A stretch of DNA of 64,000 nucleotides from an uncultured Planctomycetota bacterium. GTDB taxonomy: Bacteria > Planctomycetota > Planctomycetia > Gemmatales > HRBIN36. The notes beneath the pieces are model-generated. The model did no database searches and had not been told where the DNA came from. It saw nothing but the letters and a program-made list of their open reading frames with translations. A program made the position numbers and the translations under genes. Of the stretch, positions 16,867 through 26,529 are shown in pieces; position 1 is the stretch's first letter; each line of letters starts with the position of its first letter. The stretch is taken from positions 1 through 64,000 of the forward strand of contig CALFAY010000001.1 in the NCBI GenBank assembly GCA_937944855.1, written 5' to 3'.

Positions 16867-18648
16867 TCAGGGTGCCGCTTGGTGGGCTGGGGAAATGGGA
16901 AGGTGGTCCGGCGCGGGGTCCGCATCCCGGTGGCCCGGAACGGAGGGGGCCATTTCCGTTCCTTGCCCCTGGTGCTGCGCCTGGACCTTCTTGAGGGCAC
17001 GGCTGAGCGAACGGGTGAACGACCGGCCGTATCTTTCATGGGTTTCAATCCATGCCTGAGCCATCCAGATTTGCGTTTCAGCCGCCTGGTAGAGCCGGCA
17101 CGCCAGATAGCAACACCCGGCGACACCGATCACAAGCAACGCATCTTCGGCCCACTCCTCGGAACCTGTCCAGGTCACGATAAAACTGATGATCGGAGCG
17201 AACATGCAGATCAAGGCGAGGTGGGTTAGAGCAACAATGGTGAGTACCGCGACGAAGAACCCATAACCCCGGGCCATCGTGGCCACGACGCTTCGCCAGG
17301 AACTTCGCGAATAGGCCGAGCACCAGACGCCCGTGGAGACCATGTAGAACACCACCATGCTCCAAAGGACAAGCATCGCCAAAGCCCATATCATCGCCCG
17401 CCAGCTTAGGAAGCAGGGCACGATGAGGGCAGGAATAACAAAAGCGACAAAATAGGGGCTGTAGCGCCTCAGCACGCCCCAGCGTTTCTCGATGACCAAT
17501 TGCCAACCCTCAAAGGGCGTGGACAACACCGATTCCCAGGTCCGCTGATTGCGTTCGCTGGTGATGCAGCCGGCAGCCCGCACAATTACAGGCAAGCTGA
17601 GCAAGGCGCCCGCAGCCGCCCAGATCGGCGTCAGCAGCCAGTGGTTTTCTGTGTGTAGCACTTGATGATGGGCTTCGGTGGCCGCAATTGCCAACACTCC
17701 CGCAGCGATCCAGTGCGGCCAATGGCGTCGCCGCAGATGTTCCCGCCAGCAAATTGGTTCGTCCTCGGGCACCGGCTCCCGTCGTGGTCCCAGGGCATTG
17801 CGGGGATACGGAGCTTCCAGGGTCTCAAGGGCGGCTCGCCGCAGAATCAACGCCGACCAGATCACAAAGACAAGGCCAGTCACCGAGAACGCAGCACACA
17901 GCAGCAGACTTTGCCGCATTCCCTCCGGATCGGTAGGGTTCCAGGCCGGTTCCAGAATGGAAACCGGATCGAAGACAAGCAAGGCTTTCTGGAAGGCTGC
18001 CAAGCCCTGGCAAATCGGCGGGTGTCGCCAAAAGACACAGATAAGAAACGGCACTGCGAGATGGTACCAGGTGATGCCCAAGGCTGTTAGTACGGATACC
18101 GAGAAGTAAACCCGAATGGCCGCAATTCGCGTCTCCGCAGCCCGCGTGGACTGCCACAGGCTGAACCCGCCCAACCCGAATGCCACGGCCAATGAAAGAC
18201 CGACAAAAGCCAGCACCGTTTGCCAAGTAAGCAGGTTGAAGTATTTGCCCACGAGACAGAACAGCGGAAGCCCAACCAGGGCCAGCGTCATCACCTGAAG
18301 CAGGCGGGAGATGATTTTGCCGCCGATCACTCCCCAGGACGAGGTTTCCGTGCTCATCAACAGTATCAGAGTGCCCTGCTCCTTTTCCTCCGTGATGGCT
18401 CCGCAGAAGAAGGCGGGCACCGCGAAAATCAGAAGGAGGAAGTGCTGGTAGATGAAGATCTGGAAGAAGGCCTCGATAAGTGCGGAGCGCGTCCAGTTTG
18501 ACGGCAACGCGATCGGCCATTCGCACCACAGGCAGCCCAGCACGGCCACCAGAAGCGCCAGCCAAAGTGTGTAGAGAAGCCGCAGTGAGAAGAAGCGGCC
18601 CCTTCGGCTCGAAAGGCGAAGATCGAGAGCCAGCACGGGATTGTGCAT
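16867..18648 (-). CDS. ABC-2 type transporter permease (large, two-part)
   Basis: A 593-residue membrane protein with about twelve hydrophobic segments in two halves. The loop CGAITEEKEQGTLILLMSTE (about residues 75-95) and, in the second half, CITSERNQRTWESVLSTP have the E-K-x-x-x-T-L pattern of ABC-2 permeases, so it is probably an internal duplication or fusion. The frame is open far upstream, but the ATG at 18648 is preceded by GAGG at 8 bases and gives the usual MHNPVLALDLR beginning. The C-terminal 60 residues are charged and cytosolic. No ATPase is encoded next to it on this strand; the gene ends 80 bp before the XPB operon. Substrate unknown. Confidence 0.85.
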   Translation of the reverse strand: MHNPVLALDLRLSSRRGRFFSLRLLYTLWLALLVAVLGCLWCEWPIALPSNWTRSALIEAFFQIFIYQHFLLLIFAVPAFFCGAITEEKEQGTLILLMSTETSSWGVIGGKIISRLLQVMTLALVGLPLFCLVGKYFNLLTWQTVLAFVGLSLAVAFGLGGFSLWQSTRAAETRIAAIRVYFSVSVLTALGITWYHLAVPFLICVFWRHPPICQGLAAFQKALLVFDPVSILEPAWNPTDPEGMRQSLLLCAAFSVTGLVFVIWSALILRRAALETLEAPYPRNALGPRREPVPEDEPICWREHLRRRHWPHWIAAGVLAIAATEAHHQVLHTENHWLLTPIWAAAGALLSLPVIVRAAGCITSERNQRTWESVLSTPFEGWQLVIEKRWGVLRRYSPYFVAFVIPALIVPCFLSWRAMIWALAMLVLWSMVVFYMVSTGVWCSAYSRSSWRSVVATMARGYGFFVAVLTIVALTHLALICMFAPIISFIVTWTGSEEWAEDALLVIGVAGCCYLACRLYQAAETQIWMAQAWIETHERYGRSFTRSLSRALKKVQAQHQGQGTEMAPSVPGHRDADPAPDHLPISPAHQAAP

Positions 18649-18858
18649 AAGGGCAGCCTCGTGACATCCCCTGGCCATTGTGTGCCTTCGTAGCAGTATA
18701 GCCTGACCAGGTGTATGCCGCAACAGAGGATGCGACTCACCGCAGGATCGGGAGAAATCCTTGACCGCAGCGTTTGTGCCGATTAGCTTCCGGAAAGAGG
18801 ACTCGTAAAAAAGCCCAAACCCGAACCCAGGCCCGAAATCTCCGGGAGACGGACGACG

Positions 18859-19941
18859 ATGAAGCTGCGAATTCTCGCCGTCGTGGCGCTGGCGGCCATC
18901 TGTGTGACGGCCCTTGGTTGCGGCTCGCGCGGCACCAGTGGCACAGGCCCGGTAGCCAAGAAGCCCAAGGTCGCTTTCGTGACCAACAACCCGGAGGAGT
19001 TCTGGACCATCGTCGAGGCTGGCTGTCGCAAGGCCGAGGCCGAGACCGGCGTCGAAGTCATCTTTCGTCGGCCCAGCCAGGGCGATTCCGCCGTGCAGAA
19101 GGAAATCATCGACACGCTCATCAATCAGGGGGTGGAGGCGATCGGCGTCAGCGTCATTGATCCGGTCAACCAGACTGACTATCTCAACGAAATCGCTTCG
19201 AAGGTGAAACTTCTGGCCGTGGACAACGATGCGCCGCAATCCAAGCGTGCGGCCTACATCGGCACGGACAACTATGCCGCCGGCCGAGCGGTCGGCAAGC
19301 TCATCAAGGAGGTGATGCCGGAAGGCGGGGTCATCGCCATCTTTGTCGGCCAGATGGAAGCGCTCAACGCCCGGCAGCGACGCCAGGGGGTCATTGACGA
19401 GATCGCTGGACGCCCGCCGCTGCCCGACGTGAACAACTTCACGCCGTCCCCGGATGGCGAAGTCCACAGCAAGTACCGCTTCCACAACCGCACCTATCTC
19501 GATCAGCCGGAAGGAGCTGGACGGGCCAAGGAAAACGCCGTCAATTGCCTGACCGAACTGGCCGATGAGCCGAACGTCTGCATGGTCGGACTGTGGGCCT
19601 ACAATCCGCCCGCCATCCTGTCCGCCCTGCGCGACCGCAACAAAGTGGGCAAGGTGAAGGTCGTCGGCTTCGACGAGATGGAAGCGACCCTGGACGGCAT
19701 CCGCGACGGCGAAATCTACGCCACCGTGGTGCAGCAACCCTTCCTGTTCGGGTACCAATCGGTCAAGACGATGGCAGAACTGGTCCGCAATCCCGACGCC
19801 ATCAAGACCCTCGCGCCTCAGCAGTACGTGCCTTATCGCATCATCATGAAGGAGGCAGGACCGGCCAAGGATGGCGAACCGCCGCGGGAAGCGGTCGAGG
19901 AGTTTCGCCAGGAACTGAGAAGACTGACTGGGAAGAGTTGA
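18859..19941 (+). CDS. Sugar-type ABC transporter substrate-binding lipoprotein
   Basis: A 360-residue periplasmic binding protein of the RbsB class. The N-terminus (MKLRILAVVALAAICVTALG then CGS) has a lipobox with the lipid-modified Cys near residue 21. The mature part begins PKVAFVTNNPEEFWTIVEAG, followed by IDTLINQGVEAIGVSVIDP and a late GFDEMEATLDGIRDGEIYAT block, all typical of type-1 periplasmic binding folds that take up ribose, xylose or related sugars. GGGAGACGG stands upstream of the ATG. The ATPase gene starts one base after its stop, so this is the first gene of a three-gene importer operon. The sugar cannot be told. Confidence 0.95.
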   Translation: MKLRILAVVALAAICVTALGCGSRGTSGTGPVAKKPKVAFVTNNPEEFWTIVEAGCRKAEAETGVEVIFRRPSQGDSAVQKEIIDTLINQGVEAIGVSVIDPVNQTDYLNEIASKVKLLAVDNDAPQSKRAAYIGTDNYAAGRAVGKLIKEVMPEGGVIAIFVGQMEALNARQRRQGVIDEIAGRPPLPDVNNFTPSPDGEVHSKYRFHNRTYLDQPEGAGRAKENAVNCLTELADEPNVCMVGLWAYNPPAILSALRDRNKVGKVKVVGFDEMEATLDGIRDGEIYATVVQQPFLFGYQSVKTMAELVRNPDAIKTLAPQQYVPYRIIMKEAGPAKDGEPPREAVEEFRQELRRLTGKS

Positions 19942-19942
19942 C

Positions 19943-21469
19943 TTGGCCGAGCCTCCGCTTCTGGAAGTCCGCGGCATCTGCAAGCAGTTTCCAGGCGTTC
20001 GCGCCCTGGATCGGGTATCCATGCGCTTGCAGGCCGGCGAAGTCCTCGCGGTCGTTGGCGAGAATGGTGCGGGCAAGTCCACCCTGATGAAGATCCTTGG
20101 TGGCATCTACACCCCGGACGCGGGGGAAATCCTGCTCGACGGCCGGGCCGTGCAGTTGCCCAACGTCACCGCGGCCCAGCGGCTCGGCATCAGCCTCATT
20201 CATCAAGAACTCAATCTGGCCGAAAACCTTAGCATCGCCGCCAACATCTTCCTCGGTCGGGAGAGAAGTCGGTTCGGGCCAATTGGCCTGCTTGACAACC
20301 GCACGATGAACCGCGAAACCGAGCGGCTTCTTTCCCGCGTCGGACTCACCTTGTCGCCCAACACCCTCGTGGGCCGCCTCAAACCGGGTCAAAAACAGCT
20401 GGTGGAGATCGCCCGGGCGCTTTCCCTGGATGCCCGCATTCTCATCATGGATGAACCAACGTCGAGCCTTTCGCAGTCGGAGACGGACCGGCTATATGAA
20501 GTCGTGTTCGACCTGAAGCGGGCTGGTGTGGCGGTGGTGTACATCTCGCATCGGCTCTTCGAGGTCGAACGGGTGGCGGATCGGGCCGTGGTCCTGCGCG
20601 ACGGACGCAACGCCGGGGAACTCGCCCGGCACGAGATCAACCACGGGGTGTTGGTTCGGCTCATGGTCGGCCGGGACCTCAAGCAGTTCTATCCTCGAAC
20701 GCACGGCACCAACAGTGATGCCCCGATTCGCCTGGAAGTGCGGGAGATTCGCTATCAGGACGGTCCTGACGAGCCGATGTCCTTCCAGCTGCGGGCTGGT
20801 GAGATCGTCGGCATGGCAGGGCTGGTGGGGGCCGGTCGCACCGAACTGGCCGAAGCCCTGTTCGGCATCCGGCGTCTCACCGCAGGACAGGTTCTCGTGG
20901 ACGGCGAAGCGGTGGCCGGCAACGGCAAAGCTTGGTCGCCGGCCCTGGCCATTGCGGCTGGACTGGTCTTGATCCCGGAAGACCGCCGCTTGCACGGGCT
21001 GGTTTTGCAGGAATCGGTGGCCTTCAATCTCAGTCTGCCGAATCTGTCCGCTCTTGCTCTCGGCGGACTGGTTCAGCAGGGCAAGGAACGTCACTTGGCG
21101 TCTGGACTAGTGGAACGGCTGCGGATTCGGACGCCGGGTTTGTGGCAGAAAGTGGGGCTGCTCTCCGGTGGTAATCAGCAGAAAGTCGTAGTCGGCAAAT
21201 GGCTTGCCCACACGCCCCGGGTACTGATCTTCGACGAACCGACCCGCGGCGTGGATGTCGGAGCCAAAGCCGAAATCTACGCCCTCATGGACCAACTGGC
21301 CGGGCAAGGCTCCGCCGTGCTCATGATCTCCAGCGACCTCGAAGAAGTGCTGGCCATGAGCGACCGCGTCCTGGTGCTGCATCAGGGCCGCCTGGCCGGC
21401 GAACTGCCTCGTGCTCGCTTGACCGAGGAAGCCGTCATGCATTTGGCGACTGGAGGCACAGCCGACTGA
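19943..21469 (+). CDS. Sugar-type ABC transporter ATP-binding protein, two ATPase domains
   Basis: A 508-residue RbsA/XylG-like ATPase with two nucleotide-binding domains in tandem. The first has Walker A GENGAGKST near residue 36, the Q-loop region ISLIHQELNLAENLSIA, and Walker B ARILIMDEPTSSLSQSETDR. The second has a degenerate Walker A (MAGLVGAGRTELAEALFG), as is normal for this family, a good signature LSGGNQQKVVVGKWL and Walker B VLIFDEPTRGVDVGAK. The start is TTG at 19943, preceded by GGAAGAG. It energises uptake through the permease encoded 50 bp downstream. Confidence 0.96.
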   Translation: MAEPPLLEVRGICKQFPGVRALDRVSMRLQAGEVLAVVGENGAGKSTLMKILGGIYTPDAGEILLDGRAVQLPNVTAAQRLGISLIHQELNLAENLSIAANIFLGRERSRFGPIGLLDNRTMNRETERLLSRVGLTLSPNTLVGRLKPGQKQLVEIARALSLDARILIMDEPTSSLSQSETDRLYEVVFDLKRAGVAVVYISHRLFEVERVADRAVVLRDGRNAGELARHEINHGVLVRLMVGRDLKQFYPRTHGTNSDAPIRLEVREIRYQDGPDEPMSFQLRAGEIVGMAGLVGAGRTELAEALFGIRRLTAGQVLVDGEAVAGNGKAWSPALAIAAGLVLIPEDRRLHGLVLQESVAFNLSLPNLSALALGGLVQQGKERHLASGLVERLRIRTPGLWQKVGLLSGGNQQKVVVGKWLAHTPRVLIFDEPTRGVDVGAKAEIYALMDQLAGQGSAVLMISSDLEEVLAMSDRVLVLHQGRLAGELPRARLTEEAVMHLATGGTAD

Positions 21470-21519
21470 ACGAGCATCACTGGATTCACGAACTGGCCGC
21501 TGCGTAAAAGGCAAGAGGC

Positions 21520-22506
21520 ATGAACAACCTGGTTTCGGGTCTGAATCGCTTGGCGAACTACCGCACGCTCGGCGTTATTGTCATGGTCGCTGTGCTCTAC
21601 GCCGTGCTGCTGACCTCGGATCCCAAGGCCCGGTCGTGGGACAATCAAATGACGATTGCCAATCGTCTGGGCTTCTACGGCGTGCTGACGCTGGGTGTGG
21701 GTGTGCTCATCATCAGCGGCGGGATCGATCTATCGATCGGCTCCGTGGTCGCCTTAGGAGCGGTCAGCTTCGTGATGTTGGCCCGCAATGGCTACCATCC
21801 GTACCTGGCTGGCCTGCTCGTGGTGTTGATGGGCAGTGGCATCGGTGTCGCCAACGGATTGTTAGTGACCAAGCTGCGTTTGCAGCCGTTCCTCGTGACT
21901 CTGTGCGGTTTGTTCGTCTTTCGCGGGTTGGCCCGCTGGCTGAGTCCGCAGGGCAGCCCGGGTCTGGGCCAGGTTCCCAGCGAATTCAAACCTGCTGTCG
22001 AGAACCTGCGTTACTGGCTTTTCGGCGGCAGTCCGCTGGGTGTGCCGCAGGTCTTGGTGCTGCTGCTGGCTCTGGCAGCAGTCCTGGGCATGCTGGTGCA
22101 CTGGAGCGTCTTTGGAAGGCACCTGTTCGCCATCGGCTACAACGAGCAGGCGGCCCGCTACGCCGGCGTCGCCATCGATCGCTGCAAAATCCTGGCCTAT
22201 GTGATCTGTTCCACTTGTGCGGGTCTGGGCGGGTTGCTTTACATCCTCGACAATCAGACAGCCACCCCGACTAGTGCCGGGGCCTTGCTGGAGCTTTACG
22301 CCATTACCGGAGCAGTCATTGGCGGATGCAGCTTGCGGGGCGGCGAAGGCAGCGTGCTGGGTATGCTTTTGGGGGCGGCTCTTCTGCCGCTCATCAAGCA
22401 GATCATCATCTTCGGCGGCATCTCCAATGACCTCGAATACGTTCTGATCGGTCTGGTCCTGCTGGCAGGAACGATTGTCGATCAGTTGCTCGTCAAGCGC
22501 AATTGA
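21520..22506 (+). CDS. Sugar-type ABC transporter permease
   Basis: A 328-residue RbsC-like inner-membrane permease with about eight to ten hydrophobic segments. Family segments are GVGVLIISGGIDLSIGSVVA (about residues 62-82), GLLVTKLRLQPFLVTLCGLF, AIGYNEQAARYAGVAIDRCK (the coupling loop to the ATPase) and ITGAVIGGCSLRGGEGSVLG. Last gene of the importer operon. It ends 22 bp from the converging ABC-2 permease gene, with no obvious terminator between. Confidence 0.95.
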   Translation: MNNLVSGLNRLANYRTLGVIVMVAVLYAVLLTSDPKARSWDNQMTIANRLGFYGVLTLGVGVLIISGGIDLSIGSVVALGAVSFVMLARNGYHPYLAGLLVVLMGSGIGVANGLLVTKLRLQPFLVTLCGLFVFRGLARWLSPQGSPGLGQVPSEFKPAVENLRYWLFGGSPLGVPQVLVLLLALAAVLGMLVHWSVFGRHLFAIGYNEQAARYAGVAIDRCKILAYVICSTCAGLGGLLYILDNQTATPTSAGALLELYAITGAVIGGCSLRGGEGSVLGMLLGAALLPLIKQIIIFGGISNDLEYVLIGLVLLAGTIVDQLLVKRN

Positions 22507-22528
22507 CTTGGCCGACGGCAGCGGAAGC

Positions 22529-24502
22529 TTATGCCGACGCTGTCCGCGCCGATGGAGGCAGCCGCGCACGGTCGGGGCGCCTGCCTGTCCGACCGGACAA
22601 GCGGTCGAAACGAGCCACGGCCCGTGAGTAGATAATCATGGCGGCAAGAGCGTAGATGGAGAGCATAAGAAACGCAAAACCGACCTGCCCCTGATGCAGG
22701 TAACAACTGGAGTGGTACCGCATTCCACGTGAATGAATAAACCCGAACTCGTGTTGGTCCCTGGGATTTAAATCTCTTTCGCAGAACGCGAAAAACTCGG
22801 TGAGGAACAAGGGCGAGACTGACCTTAGAATCACCGCTTGATAAGAATACGGATGGCGGTAGGGGTCTTTTCTCGTTTCGTCCGAAATCACGAAGGCCAA
22901 CCCCCAACTCGCCGCACCCAAGCCGAGAATGATCACGATCGTGCTGATCTGAGCGATGATCGCGTTGCGAATGCGGATGCCGAGATAAAGCCCCAACGAA
23001 GCGCAAAAACATGCCAAGACCGTGACGACCAGGATAGTCGAAAAGATCGCCAACCAGTGCAATCCCCCGCTGACCAGGCCCGCAAGCCAGATCACCGATA
23101 AGACGCCCAAAAGAAACCGTACACCGTACAGGCTGCCGCACCACTTGGCGAAGAGGATCTCTGGCACTTCCAGAGGCGTAGCCAGCAGGCTCTCCAGGGT
23201 GTTGCGGTCTCGTTCGGAGGTGACGCTGTTGCAAGCTCGGGTAGCAATGCCAATGTAAATCAGGAGGGCCACCAACGAACCGATCCAGCGTATGTAAAGG
23301 TTAGCGATTTCTTGCGTGTTTTCGAAAGCGCCGCTTTGGCTAAGACGATTGAGCAACGCCACGCCGGTGACAACCAGCACTGGAAACAGCAATGCCAAGG
23401 CAAAATACGACATCAACACTTCGCCGATAATGCCGAGTCTTAGGCTGCGTTCGACGAATAGTTCCTTCCACATCATGCAGGCGTTCCAAACGGGCGGCCG
23501 TCTCGCAGCCGTGACCCGCTTCTTGGCGGGTGAAGTGACGAATCCGACAAGCCGTCCCGCCTGCCCGTCGCTGCGGGGCACCCAGACTGTTTCCGCCGCT
23601 TTGGTCCGCCGCTTAGGCAGCTTCGCCTCGAGAATCTGCGACACGTACAACCATCGCACCAGCAGCAGAGACAAGCTCAGGGCGAAGACGATGATCAGAC
23701 CATGAAAGGCGGCGTACTTTGCCAGCAACTCATACGCCTTCTTGTTCAGCGCCCCTGCCATCTGCACATGCTTGACCAGGTCGTTCAGGGCGTAGAACGG
23801 ATTGCCCCAACGGTACACAGTAACCACCGATTCCATAAAAAGGGCTGGTATCGTAGTTGTGCCGTCTAGCTGAACGAATGCCCGCAAGCCCTCGAGAAAA
23901 AGCCAGAGCACGAAAAAGCCGACAATGCTCAAGTAGGAGAGCAGGACGGCATCCCGCACCCGCCGGACGTACACGGAAATCAACATGCTCACGGAAGCGA
24001 CGGAAAGCAGCGTCACCAGGGTGGCCAAGGCGCTGCACAGCATCAGGTCGGGCGAGATGCCGCCAAAAAGCATGGACAGGCTCAGCACCGGTATGCCAGC
24101 CAGAAAAAACAGCAACAGCAAGGCCAGCCGGGAAATCAGCTTGCCCAGGACGAGTTCTCGATTGGTCAAGTCCGTAGCGAGCAGGTATTCCAAGGTGCGT
24201 CGCTCTTTCTCTTCGGCGATGCTGCCCGCCACCAGCGCCGGGGTGACGACCAGCACGGTGAGGAATTGAATGACGGTGTAATAAAAGAAGAAGAATTCTC
24301 CGAATTCTGCCAGAATCCGCGTGACGCTATGGGGGCCCGTCGTCGCCAGTTGGTAATAGGCCCGCTGTTGAGTGAGATAAAGGAAGGCCAGGAGCACCAG
24401 CAGATACGCGGCGCGAATCAAGAAGTAGCGGCTGCGTCTGCCGATGCGGACCATGTCGTAAAAGAGGACCGGACCGACGAGCCGGAACCGAAACACGCTC
24501 AC
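22529..24502 (-). CDS. ABC-2 type transporter permease (large, two-part)
   Basis: A membrane protein of about 657 residues made of two permease halves. VAGSIAEEKERRTLEYLLAT in the first half and CNSVTSERDRNTLESLLATP in the second are the cytosolic loops typical of ABC-2 permeases, here with a clear internal repeat. About twelve hydrophobic segments; the C-terminus is basic. I choose the GTG at 24502 (VSVFRFRLVGPVLFYD) because GGAGGAGGG lies just upstream; the frame extends further but without a site. Like the similar gene at 16867-18648 it has no ATPase neighbour on its strand; the ATPase may be encoded elsewhere. Substrate unknown. Confidence 0.85.
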   Translation of the reverse strand: MSVFRFRLVGPVLFYDMVRIGRRSRYFLIRAAYLLVLLAFLYLTQQRAYYQLATTGPHSVTRILAEFGEFFFFYYTVIQFLTVLVVTPALVAGSIAEEKERRTLEYLLATDLTNRELVLGKLISRLALLLLFFLAGIPVLSLSMLFGGISPDLMLCSALATLVTLLSVASVSMLISVYVRRVRDAVLLSYLSIVGFFVLWLFLEGLRAFVQLDGTTTIPALFMESVVTVYRWGNPFYALNDLVKHVQMAGALNKKAYELLAKYAAFHGLIIVFALSLSLLLVRWLYVSQILEAKLPKRRTKAAETVWVPRSDGQAGRLVGFVTSPAKKRVTAARRPPVWNACMMWKELFVERSLRLGIIGEVLMSYFALALLFPVLVVTGVALLNRLSQSGAFENTQEIANLYIRWIGSLVALLIYIGIATRACNSVTSERDRNTLESLLATPLEVPEILFAKWCGSLYGVRFLLGVLSVIWLAGLVSGGLHWLAIFSTILVVTVLACFCASLGLYLGIRIRNAIIAQISTIVIILGLGAASWGLAFVISDETRKDPYRHPYSYQAVILRSVSPLFLTEFFAFCERDLNPRDQHEFGFIHSRGMRYHSSCYLHQGQVGFAFLMLSIYALAAMIIYSRAVARFDRLSGRTGRRPDRARLPPSARTASA

Positions 24503-24641
24503 GACCCTCCTCCTCGGCAGCGGACGTGGTGGTTCTGCGCACATTTTCGGTGACCCCAGCATCGTAGCTTGGATGCGGTCCACCCGCAACAACCGCAATC
24601 TGCGACCGCCGGTTAACTTCCCGGAAAAAGTGATGGCTTTC

Positions 24642-25124
24642 TCAGAGATTGGCCGCTGCCCGCCAGGCCTTCAGCAAGAGGTACATTTCCCCGCTGTGGC
24701 AGGCTTCGTCGTGCAAGCCGTGAAGCAGACGACCGGCGAGGCTGCGGCGGGCCAAGGAAGGGTCGTCAGGCAATTCGAGCCGGTCTTCAGGAAACGCCTG
24801 TAACACCGCCAGATAACGGGTCAGTTGGTTGCGAAGCAGATTGAGAAGTTCCTTGCGACTCGGCCAATGGGCCGTGAGGGAGGGCGGACGGCAGTTCATG
24901 CCGAAAGTCTCCACCCAACCGGCGGGCAGTTCGCTCCGGCCAGTCAGAAGGGCAATACCAAGCACGTCCATGAGCCAGACCGCATGCCCGGCATGCCAGA
25001 GGATGTGATTCTGCGTTCCCGGCGGCGACCACAGCAGAGCCTGGTCCGGGGTTGCCGAAAGAATCTGCACCGTGCGCTCCCGCACCTGCCGGGCCAGTTC
25101 TTGCAGGGGATCACTTTTGCTCAT
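24642..25124 (-). CDS. DinB-fold protein
   Basis: A 160-residue four-helix protein of the DinB/YfiT-like group. The metal-binding His pattern is visible: LWHAGHAVWLMDVLG (about residues 43-57) and LLHGLHDEACHSGEMYLLLK near the C-terminus, giving the spaced histidines of this fold. Members include mycothiol- or bacillithiol-dependent transferases, but many have no known function. GGGAG lies 6 bases before the ATG. It is followed, after 139 bp, by the ABC-2 permease gene on the same strand. Confidence 0.85.
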   Translation of the reverse strand: MSKSDPLQELARQVRERTVQILSATPDQALLWSPPGTQNHILWHAGHAVWLMDVLGIALLTGRSELPAGWVETFGMNCRPPSLTAHWPSRKELLNLLRNQLTRYLAVLQAFPEDRLELPDDPSLARRSLAGRLLHGLHDEACHSGEMYLLLKAWRAAANL

Positions 25125-25638
25125 GGCAAACTCCCACCGTAACCAACTTTAATTATTGTAGAAACGCCTTGCATGCTGACAACTTTCAGCATTCAGGCCC
25201 GACCTGAATTTGCATAGTCATTTCTGACATGCTAGAGTTGTAATTTTAGCACTTGACATGGAACCAAGTGGTCGAAATAACCGTCCCAGTCATCGAGGAC
25301 CGCGTATAAAGCAGCTGCCCCGGAACAGTTCTGCCATAGAGCGGCTGCTACCCACGGATGAGCTTAATGCGACTGTGCAGTCTCTATCCGGAAGGTGTTC
25401 ACCGTTTCGGGACTAACACTCTCGCATCATACATTATTGCCTTCTGGTGCAATTGTTAACACTCCAAAGATTTTTGCCTGGAGTGGTTAAGCTTTGCCAG
25501 GGACGGTGTTATATCCAGACTCCGGTCCAGCCACGCTCGCCAGTGGCCACAAGCCCCTGGTGCCGCTGCGCAGGTGTGGTTGTTTATCGTATCGCTCAGA
25601 GGAAGTGGGGGTTTTTGTCACCCAGGAGGTTCGAGGCC
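25125..25638. other. AT-richer intergenic stretch before the PEP-CTERM pseudogene
   Basis: About 510 bp without a supported gene. It holds an imperfect hairpin with arms CACTCCA (25460-25466) and TGGAGTG (25479-25485). Its base composition is lower in GC than the flanking operons. It probably contains the promoter of the former secreted-protein gene, but I cannot point to convincing -35 and -10 boxes. Confidence 0.5.
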
Positions 25639-26416
25639 ATGCGTCGCTTACTAATCCCCTCGGTAGCTATCCTTTTAGTCGCCTTGTCATCGTCGGCTTC
25701 GGGAAGTGTCATCTATTCCAATAATCCGGCCCCAGGAGACTTCTTCACGAATCCTGGTTCATCAAACCAAGGATTGGCGGTCGGAACCAGTGGGTGGTAT
25801 TACAACAACACGCGCAATAGCGGAGTGGTTGGTATCAACACGACCTATTCTCGCAACGGAAACGCGTCGGTTTACTTCAATACTCCAAGTGGCGCGGCCA
25901 AGGCAGATTTTGAGTTCCTGCCCAGCGCCGTCAATCTCGGAGGAAACTTCTTCGCCGGTTCCTCGCTGGCTCCGTTCTCGCAACTTCAGAGCTTTTCTTA
26001 CGACTGGTACCGCGACAGTTCGAGTACCAATCCGGCCATTCAGCATCCCGTCATCCGTGTCCTGCTGGACAGGGACGGCAACCTTCTTACGACGGGCGAC
26101 CGCGGCGGTTTGGTCTTGTAACGGGTTTACAACAGCTTGACCGTGCCCACGGACACTTGGGTCAGCGATACCGTCACAGCGTCCACATTCGTTTGGAGCT
26201 TCGGATTAGGCCTGCCATTTGCCTTCGACCTGAATGGTAATTCCTACCCATATGATGAAACGCTGGCATCCTGGCAGACTTTCATGCCGAACGCCGTTAT
26301 CATTGGCTTCAGCGTCGGCGTCGGTAGCGGCTGGAATGGTCAGTTTTATGGTGCTCGGACTGGTCAGTGCAGGCATGGTGGTCCTGAGGAGGTCGAAGCC
26401 GTTATTGAACAAGTGA
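25639..26416 (+). pseudogene. PEP-CTERM-type secreted protein gene, disabled
   Basis: Starts at an ATG with AGGAGG upstream and encodes a signal peptide (MRRLLIPSVAILLVALSSSA) and a beta-rich secreted body (YSNNPAPGDFFTNPG and so on). The frame is stopped by TAA at 26119-26121, yet continues in the same frame after it with RVYNSLTVPTDTWVSDTV, clearly the same protein. A second defect follows: after GSGWNGQFYG the end of the protein is missing, and the C-terminal anchor helix with its basic tail (FMVLGLVSAGMVVLRRSK) appears in another frame. This is a PEP-CTERM-like tail without its PEP motif. So one nonsense codon plus a deletion or frameshift have inactivated the gene. A strong terminator follows at 26453. 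Confidence 0.8.
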
Positions 26417-26452
26417 CATTAATCTGAACGTATAAGCAGCATCCCCCTTTGT

Positions 26453-26503
26453 GCTTTGGACGGCGAACCACGCCCCACGGTATCGCCGTCCAAAGCCTTT
26501 TTT
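26453..26503 (+). terminator. Strong rho-independent terminator
   Basis: A perfect 14-bp stem, GCTTTGGACGGCGA (26453-26466) with TCGCCGTCCAAAGC (26483-26496), a 16-base loop and a run of six T at 26498-26503. It ends the PEP-CTERM pseudogene transcript and stands between it and the converging permease gene. Confidence 0.93.
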
Positions 26504-26529
26504 AATGCATCGGGGGTTATGCTCGAGGA

